A DNA stretch of 5,311 nt from Prevotellaceae bacterium (lineage in GTDB: Bacteria > Bacteroidota > Bacteroidia > Bacteroidales > Paludibacteraceae): contig JAIRTG010000096.1 in NCBI GenBank assembly GCA_031255055.1, positions 1 through 5,311 of the forward strand. The letters are read 5' to 3'. The first letter of the stretch is position 1; each line of letters begins with the position of its first letter. The notes beneath the pieces are model-generated. The model was given only the letters and a program-made list of their open reading frames with translations. It was not told the DNA's origin and did no database searches. The position numbers and the translations under genes are program-made. Positions 1-5,311 of the stretch are shown here, one piece after another.

Positions 1-990
1 CTTTTCTACATAAAAATCGGTCGCGACGACGACGAACTGCTGCATTGCACTTCGGAAGAAGACATCGAAATGGCGTCGCTCATTGCCCGGAAATACGGCT
101 GCAAGCTCGAAATTATCGACCTGCATCGCGACTACTGGGACAGCGTAGTGGCCTACACGATAGATAAAGTACGGCAGGGGCTTACGCCGAATCCGGACGT
201 GATGTGCAACAAGTTGATTAAATTCGGCGTATTTGAGCAGCGTGTGGGGAAAGATTTCGACAAGACCGCCACAGGCCATTACGCAACAACAACCGAGCGC
301 GACGGGAAAATTTATCTTTCCACCGCAAAAGACCCCGTAAAAGATCAGACCGACTTTCTGGCGCAGATTGATTACCTTCAAGTGTCGAAATTGATGTTTC
401 CGGTAGGGCATCTGATGAAAAACGAAGTCCGCAACATGGCGCAAAAAGCGGGTTTGCCAAGTGCGAAGCGTCAGGACAGTCAGGGCATTTGTTTTCTGGG
501 AAAAGTGAACTACAATGATTTTATCCGCAGGTATCTGGGCGAGAAAGAAGGGCCGATTGTCGAACTTGAAACGGGAAAACTGATTGGAAAGCACAAAGGA
601 TACTGGTTTCACACCGTTGGACAGCGCAAAGGACTTGGGCTTTCGGGCGGCCCCTGGTACGTTGTAAAAAAAAATGTGGAAGGAAATATTATCTTTGCAT
701 CAAAAGGATACGAGGTGGAAACGCAATACGGAAACGAGTTTTCGATGCACGGTTTCCACTTCATCACCGGCAACCCTTGGGAAAACATTTCGGACAAAGG
801 CGCTGACATAACCTTCAAAATACGGCATACGCCCGAATTTACGCAAGGGAAGCTATACAAAACCCCCAAAGGATACAAGGTTGTTTCATCGGAAAAATTA
901 CAGGGAATTGCACCCGGACAATTCGGCGTTGTGTATGACCAAGCCGCTGAAATCTGCATCGGAAGCGGAGAAATTACAATCGAATCATAA
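1..990 (+). CDS. mnmA: tRNA-specific 2-thiouridylase MnmA (5' end cut by window edge)
   Basis: MnmA activates C2 of the wobble uridine U34 in tRNA (Lys, Glu, Gln) with ATP and inserts sulfur, giving the s2U part of (c)mnm5s2U34 in the cytoplasm. The frame is open from base 1, and the 329 visible residues lack only the N-terminal PP-loop (SGGVDSS-type ATP site), which must lie upstream. Both catalytic cysteines are visible: the first in NPDVMCNKLIKFG (codon 205-207) and the second in DSQGICFLG (codon 490-492). Other family hallmarks are ATGHYA, DQTDFLAQ followed by FPVGH, HTVGQRKGLG, and a C-terminal beta-barrel ending in APGQFGVVYD. The ATG at 70 is internal, because recognisable MnmA sequence continues in frame before it. 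Family proteins are about 350-375 aa, so roughly 30-40 residues are missing. An A9 run at 666-674 leaves the frame intact. The gene ends 28 bases before the next one. The identification is firm. Confidence 0.96.
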   Translation, partial: LFYIKIGRDDDELLHCTSEEDIEMASLIARKYGCKLEIIDLHRDYWDSVVAYTIDKVRQGLTPNPDVMCNKLIKFGVFEQRVGKDFDKTATGHYATTTERDGKIYLSTAKDPVKDQTDFLAQIDYLQVSKLMFPVGHLMKNEVRNMAQKAGLPSAKRQDSQGICFLGKVNYNDFIRRYLGEKEGPIVELETGKLIGKHKGYWFHTVGQRKGLGLSGGPWYVVKKNVEGNIIFASKGYEVETQYGNEFSMHGFHFITGNPWENISDKGADITFKIRHTPEFTQGKLYKTPKGYKVVSSEKLQGIAPGQFGVVYDQAAEICIGSGEITIES

Positions 991-1018
991 AACAAATAGA
1001 TTAATCCATTTAAAAACC
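991..1018 (+). other. 28-base spacer between mnmA and the glycan cluster
   Basis: This is the longest non-coding gap in the window. It is A/T-rich and has no inverted repeat that could form a terminator hairpin, no GGAGG-type ribosome site, and no room for a complete Bacteroidetes promoter (a -33 TTTG plus a -7 TAnnTTTG). Transcription from mnmA could therefore run into the downstream genes, although a promoter inside the 3' part of mnmA cannot be excluded. The A-rich bases just before the ATG at 1019 fit the weak Shine-Dalgarno use of Bacteroidetes. Confidence 0.5.
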
Positions 1019-1627
1019 ATGACATTTACAGCTTTAGCCAACAACATTTTCGACCTGTCGGTGAACGATTATCACCGTACCGACGATGTTGATTTTGAGA
1101 TACGGAATCCATACGAGTTAAAATCAATTGAGTATTATCTCTATCTGAAAAACTGGATTGACACGGTTCAGTGGCATTTGGAAGATATTATTCGCGATCC
1201 GAATATTCATCCTGCCGATGCGCTGGTATTGAAACGGCGCATTGACAAATCGAATCAAGACCGTACCGATTTGGTCGAACTCATCGACAGCTATTTTCTG
1301 GACAGATACAGAGATGCGGACACCCTTCCTCAGGCGACCATTAACACCGAGAGTCCGGCTTGGGCTATCGACCGCCTGTCGATTTTACACCTGAAAATCT
1401 ACCACATGCGTCGGGAAGTCGAACGCGACGACGCCTCCGAAACACACAAAGAACAGGCGCAACAAAAACTGAATGTGTTGCTCGAACAGAAAACAGATTT
1501 ATCAACCGCCATCGACCAATTGATAGACGACATCAGTCGGGGAGAAAAAGTGATGAAAGTGTACAAACAGATGAAAATGTACAACGACCCTTCTCTGAAT
1601 CCGGTGCTTTACGGAAAAAACAACTAA
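1019..1627 (+). CDS. DUF4254 family protein
   Basis: This 202-aa protein has no established biochemical function. I recognise it as DUF4254 from its N-terminal segment (residues about 1-60, with a YHRTDDVD motif followed by YYLYLKNWIDTVQWHLED) and from the central signature NTESPAWAIDRLSILHLKIYHM (residues about 109-130). The rest is rich in Glu, Lys and Gln and looks all-helical, with a likely coiled-coil stretch near residues 130-170. There is no signal peptide or membrane segment, so it is probably cytoplasmic. The ATG at 1019 is chosen because the frame open from 881 overlaps mnmA and encodes unrelated sequence. The TAA shares one base with the next gene's ATG (TAATG), implying translational coupling to the GT9 enzyme. 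From memory, DUF4254 genes sit next to GT9 genes in many Bacteroidetes. A helper role in LPS/LOS core assembly is inferred from that link only. Confidence 0.88.
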   Translation: MTFTALANNIFDLSVNDYHRTDDVDFEIRNPYELKSIEYYLYLKNWIDTVQWHLEDIIRDPNIHPADALVLKRRIDKSNQDRTDLVELIDSYFLDRYRDADTLPQATINTESPAWAIDRLSILHLKIYHMRREVERDDASETHKEQAQQKLNVLLEQKTDLSTAIDQLIDDISRGEKVMKVYKQMKMYNDPSLNPVLYGKNN

Positions 1628-2658
1628 TGCAAAAAATGCTGGTCATTCGTTTTTCGGCTTTGGGAGACGTCGCCATGACGATTCCCATCGTCCATTCTTT
1701 TGCCCGGCAGCATCCCGAAACGCAAATCACGGTAGTGAGCCGGAAAAACGTTGAAGGACTTTTTACGAACGCTCCCGACAATGTCCGGTTTCGCGGCGTT
1801 GATTTGAAAGAATATGCCGGTATATGCGGATTACGCCGATTGTTCAACGAACTCAAACAGGAACATTTTGCTTTTGTTGCCGACCTGCACGGCGTTTTAC
1901 GGACACACATTCTGCGTGCTCAATTCACACTTGCGGGATGCAAAACCGCCGTTATAGACAAAGGTCGGAAAGAGAAACGACAACTTACCCGCCGGAAGAA
2001 TAAGCGATTGAAGCCGCTCAAAACAAGTTTCGAGCGGTATGGCAATGTCTTCGAAAAGTTAGGATTTTCTTTTGACATACGTTTTTCGTCGCTCTTTGAG
2101 AACCGGACGGCGGAATCGGACAAATGGCCGCTTATCGCAGAAAAAGGCGGCAGGAAATATCTGGGCGTCGCCCCTTTTGCCAAACATCGAGGGAAAGCCT
2201 GTCCTTTGGAAAAGACAGAGCAGGTGATTGCCCATTTCGCTGGAAATCGGGATGTGCGTGTTTTTTTATTTGGCGGCGGAGCCGAAGAAAAGCAAATTAT
2301 TGATGATTTAATCAGCAAATATCCTTCGGTGACATCATTTATCGGACGGTTGAACATGTACGAAGAACTGCTTTTGATGAGCACACTGGATTTGATACTG
2401 TCGATGGATTCTGCCAACATGCACCTGGCTTCACTGGTCGGCACAAGGGTACTTTCCGTTTGGGGAGCGACGCATCCCTATGCGGGATTTCTGGGATGGA
2501 ACCAGTCCGAAAACGATACGATACAAACGGAGTTGCATTGTCGTCCCTGCTCAGTCTTCGGACAGAAAAAATGCTACAGAGGAGATTATGCCTGTATGAA
2601 TACCATCGAGGCAACCGTAATAATTGATAAAATAGAGAAAATTATTTTTGCGAAATGA
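1627..2658 (+). CDS. Glycosyltransferase family 9 (heptosyltransferase-like)
   Basis: This 343-aa GT-B enzyme belongs to GT9, the WaaC/WaaF/WaaQ family that moves heptose or related sugars onto LPS core. The N-terminal domain opens with MLVIRFSALGDVAMTIP, where ALGDV (residues 11-15) is the family acceptor-side loop, and continues to DLHGVLRT (about 86-93). The C-terminal domain has APFAKHRGKACPLEK (182-196, the nucleotide-phosphate loop region), FLFGGGAEE (213-221) and DSANMHLASLVGT (261-273), the donor-binding motif. A tail carries four cysteines, C305, C308, C316 and C323. No signal peptide is present, so it should act at the cytoplasmic face of the inner membrane. ATG 1627 is preferred because it overlaps the upstream stop, although Met4 (1636) is possible. 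The frame open from 1360 is a shadow of DUF4254. The stop overlaps the next gene as ATGA. Heptose as donor is not proven, since Bacteroidetes GT9 enzymes may use other sugars. Confidence 0.93.
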   Translation: MQKMLVIRFSALGDVAMTIPIVHSFARQHPETQITVVSRKNVEGLFTNAPDNVRFRGVDLKEYAGICGLRRLFNELKQEHFAFVADLHGVLRTHILRAQFTLAGCKTAVIDKGRKEKRQLTRRKNKRLKPLKTSFERYGNVFEKLGFSFDIRFSSLFENRTAESDKWPLIAEKGGRKYLGVAPFAKHRGKACPLEKTEQVIAHFAGNRDVRVFLFGGGAEEKQIIDDLISKYPSVTSFIGRLNMYEELLLMSTLDLILSMDSANMHLASLVGTRVLSVWGATHPYAGFLGWNQSENDTIQTELHCRPCSVFGQKKCYRGDYACMNTIEATVIIDKIEKIIFAK

Positions 2659-4241
2659 AACTGATCCTGCACCCGTCCTTTGAGTATTTACGTTCGTTTA
2701 TCGAAAACATTCCGTTGATTTTTGACAACGAAGGCGAAATGATATACGAAGTCAGGAACCGGATAAAAACTTTCAGAGTAGCCGGAAAAGAATTAGTTGT
2801 AAAAAGTTTCCGGAAGCCCATTTTCATCAACCGCATCATCTACACCTGCTTTCGCCCGTCGAAAGCAGTACGTTCGTTCGAGCACGCCCTCAAACTGTTG
2901 GAAAAAGGTTTCGGCACTCCCGCACCTGTTGCCTGCATCGAGCAGAAAGCTTTCGGCTTGATGACCGAAAGTTATTACATCTCCGAAAAATCGACCTGTC
3001 CATATCATTTCCACGATGCGTTCAAGTCCGGTTTCGAGCACAGAGACCTGGTTGTGACATCGTATGCCGAATTTGTCGGGGAGATGCACGAAAAACAAAC
3101 ACTGCACAACGATTTATCAAGAGGAAACATTTTGTTCGACATCAAGGATAGAACCATCAGCTTTCAACTGCTCGACGTCAACCGCATGTACTTCGGTAAA
3201 GTCGGCCTAAAAAGAGGATGTCGGGATTTTAAGCGGACAATCGGAGACGACGAAACACTTGCGACGATTGCCAGTCATTATGCCGCACGTCGGGGGTTTG
3301 ATGCCGCCGAATGTAGCAGATTAATCATTGCGGAGCGGAACCGCTTTTTCGCGAAAAAAAGCATCGACAAAGCGACAGGAGATAAAATTTACAAACGAAA
3401 ACAAGACATACGACCGATGACCGTAGGCGTCATTATTTCGACATACAACAATCCGCAATGGCTCGAAAAAGTACTGTGGGGCTATCAATTCCAGTCACAT
3501 CAGGCCGACGAAATCATCATTGCCGACGACGGTTCGGGCGAAGATACCGCCCGGCTCATCGAAAAATACCGGTACACACTGCCGATAAAACACGTATGGC
3601 ACGAAGACCATGGGTTTCGGAAAACAAAAATCCTGAACAAAGCGATTTTGGCGAGTCAGGCCGAGTACCTGATTTTCACCGACCACGATTGCATACCGCG
3701 CAACGATTTTATTCAGGTACACATACAGAATGCACGGCAAGGGTACATGTTATCGGGCGGCTATTTCAAACTGCCGATGTCCATCAGTCACGGCATAGAC
3801 AGACACGCCATCGTATCCCGACAAATATTCCGTTTGAGCGAATTAAAAAAGCGCGGCCTCAAAAGCAGTTGGAAAAACACGAAACTGGTTCATTCGGCAT
3901 TATTTTCATCCGTCATGAACATCATCACCCCCACAAAAGCGACCTGGAATGGCTGTAATGCTTCCGCTTGGCGAAAAGACATCATAGCCGTCAACGGGTT
4001 CAACGAAAACATGCGGTACGGCGGAGAAGACCGCGAATTCGGCGAACGGCTACTCAACTACGGCATACAATCAAAACAGATACGCTACTCGGCCATTGCG
4101 CTACATTTGGATCACAATCGGCCTTACGTCGACCCCGTCGAGATAAAGAAAAACAACGAGACAAGAAAGCACACACGCAAAAACCGGATCATCGGGACAC
4201 CGTTTGGCATCCGAAAAGAAGAAACAGATGGACAACCATAA
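2655..4241 (+). CDS. Fused LPS kinase-like (WaaP/InaA) and GT2 glycosyltransferase
   Basis: This 528-aa protein has two full domains. Residues 1 to about 235 resemble the WaaP/InaA lipopolysaccharide kinase family of small kinase-fold proteins. Visible features are VVKSF with candidate ATP-site Lys50, a possible helix-C Glu76, the catalytic loop LHNDLSRGNILF (Asp153, Asn158), and LLDVNRM with metal-binding Asp174. A Lys-rich linker (about 235-254) follows. Residues 255-528 are a GT2 enzyme beginning MTVGVIISTYNN, with ADDGSG (290-295), HEDHGFRKTKILNKA (316-330) and DHD (343-345, the metal/nucleotide DxD). They end in a Glyco_transf_7C-like part with WNGCNAS and GGEDREFGERL (456-466). One chain could thus add a sugar and phosphorylate the same core glycan in the cytoplasm, but substrates are unknown. 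The start overlaps the GT9 stop (ATGA). Such domains are, as I recall, usually separate genes in Bacteroidetes. A frame error at the joint is possible but not indicated. Confidence 0.88.
   Translation: MKLILHPSFEYLRSFIENIPLIFDNEGEMIYEVRNRIKTFRVAGKELVVKSFRKPIFINRIIYTCFRPSKAVRSFEHALKLLEKGFGTPAPVACIEQKAFGLMTESYYISEKSTCPYHFHDAFKSGFEHRDLVVTSYAEFVGEMHEKQTLHNDLSRGNILFDIKDRTISFQLLDVNRMYFGKVGLKRGCRDFKRTIGDDETLATIASHYAARRGFDAAECSRLIIAERNRFFAKKSIDKATGDKIYKRKQDIRPMTVGVIISTYNNPQWLEKVLWGYQFQSHQADEIIIADDGSGEDTARLIEKYRYTLPIKHVWHEDHGFRKTKILNKAILASQAEYLIFTDHDCIPRNDFIQVHIQNARQGYMLSGGYFKLPMSISHGIDRHAIVSRQIFRLSELKKRGLKSSWKNTKLVHSALFSSVMNIITPTKATWNGCNASAWRKDIIAVNGFNENMRYGGEDREFGERLLNYGIQSKQIRYSAIALHLDHNRPYVDPVEIKKNNETRKHTRKNRIIGTPFGIRKEETDGQP
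3354..3420 (+). other. Joint between kinase and GT2 domains, with A7 run and internal ATGA
   Basis: The linker holds an A7 run at 3354-3360 (two Lys codons plus the first base of AGC). It ends at an in-frame ATG (3417-3419, Met255) where GT2 homology starts. The ATG is followed by A, so TGA at 3418-3420 lies one base out of the kinase frame. If the kinase were read in that frame, its stop would overlap the GT2 start by ATGA, the same arrangement seen at 2655-2658. As written, the frame is open throughout. Met255 could also serve as an internal start giving a free 274-aa GT2, but no clear ribosome site precedes it. Confidence 0.55.
4214..4224 (+). promoter_or_regulatory. Weak purine-rich ribosome site for the second GT2 gene
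   Basis: An A/G-only stretch containing AAGAAG (4216-4221) sits six bases before the ATG at 4228, inside the 3' end of the fusion gene. It is only a poor match to a Shine-Dalgarno, but it favours ATG 4228 over the TTG at 4204 in the same frame, which would add eight residues with no family character. Confidence 0.35.
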
Positions 4242-5025
4242 AAACGAGCCGAAAGTATCCATCATCACCCCCTGTTTCAACCGGGAAGCATACATCGGGG
4301 AGACGCTACAATGTTTGCAGCATATTCGCTATTCAAACTGGGAATGTATCGTTGTCGACGACGCCTCCACCGACAATTCGGCAGCGATCATCCGGAAATT
4401 CGCCCAAAACGACCCGCGCATAAAATACATTCCGCAAGAAAAATCACCGATTCCGGTCACCAAAAACAATGCGGTACGGCACTCTTCGGGGACATACCTT
4501 CTGCCGCTGGATTCCGACGACCTGATTGCACCCGCATACATCGCCGAAGCCGTCGAACTATTAGAAAACAACGCATCCGTAAAAATAGTCTGCTGCGAGG
4601 GGCGATATTTCGGCGCTAAAAAGAACAAATGGAAGCTGTCCGACTACACATTCGAAGCCTTACTGCTCCAAAACAGCATCCCCAACACAGCGATGTTCCG
4701 CAGAACCGATTTCGACAAAGTCGGAGGCTACGACCCCGACCTCTTCATTTGCGAAGACTGGGAACTATGGATAAACATGCTCAAAGACGGCGGCGATGTA
4801 GTTAAAATCAAGAAAGAATACTTTTTCTACCGCAAACACGGAGAATCCACGATGAAAAAAAACAAATCACACTACCACAAAGCCTACAAACTGATCTACG
4901 AAAAACACAAAGACCTCTATGCCGTCCTGCTCGAAAATCCCCTGTTACTATTGCGAGAACACCGCAAATACAAAAAGAGATACAACACCCTGCGGCGACT
5001 GACATTCAGAAAGCCAATAGATTAA
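4228..5025 (+). CDS. Glycosyltransferase family 2
   Basis: This 265-aa GT-A enzyme adds a sugar from a nucleotide donor, presumably to the same surface glycan as its neighbours. The order is VSIITPCFNRE (10-20), IVVDDASTDNS (41-51, nucleotide binding), NNAVRHSSGTYLLPLDSDD (80-98, with the DxD-type metal site at 95-98), NTAMFRRTDFDKVGGYDP (153-170), and CEDWELW (175-181), whose acidic pair 176-177 fits the catalytic-base position. The C-terminal third is Lys- and Tyr-rich (KHKDLY, HRKYKKRYN) and has no membrane span, suggesting a soluble or peripherally membrane-bound enzyme. It belongs to the broad 'CFNRE...DDASTDNS' GT2 clade, distinct from the flanking GT2 domains. The ATG at 4228 overlaps the fusion gene's stop by 14 bases, so coupling is likely. 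Coding-strand composition is rich in A and C. The donor and acceptor sugars cannot be predicted. Confidence 0.92.
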   Translation: MDNHKNEPKVSIITPCFNREAYIGETLQCLQHIRYSNWECIVVDDASTDNSAAIIRKFAQNDPRIKYIPQEKSPIPVTKNNAVRHSSGTYLLPLDSDDLIAPAYIAEAVELLENNASVKIVCCEGRYFGAKKNKWKLSDYTFEALLLQNSIPNTAMFRRTDFDKVGGYDPDLFICEDWELWINMLKDGGDVVKIKKEYFFYRKHGESTMKKNKSHYHKAYKLIYEKHKDLYAVLLENPLLLLREHRKYKKRYNTLRRLTFRKPID

Positions 5026-5043
5026 ACACAACATACAAACACC

Positions 5044-5311
5044 ATGTACAAAGCATCGCTCATCATATCCATCTACGACAACATCGATTTTCTGCGCGTC
5101 ATACTCGATTCGCTAAAACACCAGACCGAAAAGAACATCGAAATCATCATCTCGGAAGACGCCCGACACGAACATGTCCGGCATTTCATACGCCAATATC
5201 CTTTTGAGAACGACCACCAGCACATCACACAAGAAGACAGGGGCTGGCAGAAAAACAAAGCCTTGAACAACGCCATCCGCGCCGCGAAATCCGACTGGCT
5301 TATTTTTATCG
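5044..5311 (+). CDS. Glycosyltransferase family 2, N-terminal part (3' end beyond window)
   Basis: The frame from ATG 5044 stays open to the last base, giving 89 complete codons with no stop in the window. The protein opens SLIISIYDNIDFLRVILDSL, a GT2 first strand and helix, followed by IEIIISEDA (residues 32-40, at the nucleotide-binding position where most GT2 proteins have DDGS). Then come QEDRGWQKNKALNNAI (63-78) and SDWLIFI (83-89), which should lead into the DxD motif just past the edge. The QED-G-K-LN-AI block closely parallels HEDHGFRKTKILNKAI in the C-terminal half of the kinase-GT2 fusion, so the two appear to be members of one GT2 subfamily (related to the N-terminal domain of chondroitin-polymerase-type enzymes). 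The 18-base gap from the previous stop suggests the same operon. No ribosome site is evident upstream. Activity and sugar specificity are unknown. Confidence 0.85.
   Translation, partial: MYKASLIISIYDNIDFLRVILDSLKHQTEKNIEIIISEDARHEHVRHFIRQYPFENDHQHITQEDRGWQKNKALNNAIRAAKSDWLIFI

Noticed and set aside
666..674. A9 run in mnmA as a possible frameshift site
   Set aside because: MnmA motifs continue in the same frame on both sides (HTVGQRKGLG before, APGQFGVVYD after), so the gene is intact here.
881..1018. N-terminal extension of the DUF4254 frame back to 881
   Set aside because: It lies within the end of mnmA in another frame and encodes no family-like sequence. DUF4254 similarity begins at the ATG at 1019.
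1360..1626. N-terminal extension of the GT9 frame back to 1360
   Set aside because: It is an Arg/Thr-rich out-of-frame reading of the DUF4254 gene. The GT9 signature starts right after the ATG at 1627.
1920..2444. 174-aa open frame on the minus strand, antisense to GT9
   Set aside because: Low-complexity Ser/Phe/Lys content with no recognisable domain, fully inside a firmly identified gene. It is a shadow frame, as are the other minus-strand frames (for example 609-1025 and 1533-1910).
3458..3958. 166-aa plus-strand frame inside the GT2 half of the fusion, and a similar one at 3968-4423
   Set aside because: Arg/His-rich shadows of the real frame without domain features or ribosome sites.
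4204..4227. TTG start giving the second GT2 eight more residues
   Set aside because: The ATG at 4228 has a purine-rich stretch at suitable distance and the added Lys-rich residues match nothing in the family.
1..5311. CRISPR arrays, insertion sequences, tRNA/rRNA genes, defence or toxin-antitoxin genes
   Set aside because: No regularly spaced repeats, terminal inverted repeats, transposase motifs or RNA-gene-like segments were seen. Coding sequence of ordinary families fills the window.

Overview
The window reads as part of a Bacteroidetes genome, most likely order Bacteroidales. This rests on recognition of protein families, not on a database search. The main clues are a DUF4254 protein placed directly before a GT9 glycosyltransferase with the C-x2-C-x7-C-x6-C tail seen in that group, a WaaP/InaA-like kinase, GT2 enzymes with the 'HED-G-RK-K-LN-AI' signature, and starts that mostly lack a strong Shine-Dalgarno. 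All genes lie on the + strand and the window is almost fully coding. The longest gap is 28 bases, so no stretch over 300 bases lacks a gene.

Layout: (1) 1-990, the 3' part of mnmA, the tRNA 2-thiouridylase, whose start lies upstream. (2) 1019-1627, a 202-aa DUF4254 protein of unknown function. (3) 1627-2658, a GT9 (heptosyltransferase-like) enzyme. (4) 2655-4241, a 528-aa protein joining an LPS-kinase-like domain to a GT2 glycosyltransferase. (5) 4228-5025, a second GT2 enzyme of a different clade. (6) 5044 to the window end, the N-terminal 89 residues of a third GT2 enzyme, related to the C-terminal half of gene 4 and cut by the window edge.

Genes 2-5 overlap or touch (1-base, 4-base and 14-base overlaps) and gene 6 follows 18 bases later. 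Together they look like one translationally coupled operon that builds and phosphorylates a cell-surface glycan, most plausibly the LPS/LOS core oligosaccharide. GT9 and the GT2 enzymes would add sugars at the cytoplasmic face of the inner membrane, and the kinase domain would phosphorylate a core sugar. Donor and acceptor sugars cannot be read from the sequence. mnmA is a housekeeping neighbour, with no terminator visible between it and the cluster.

The most notable point is the single-polypeptide kinase-GT2 fusion. Its joint falls exactly at an internal ATGA (3417-3420) that would serve as an ordinary stop/start overlap if the kinase frame were shifted. There is no sign of a mobile element, CRISPR array, RNA gene or defence system, and I see no strong case for a wholly new system here.
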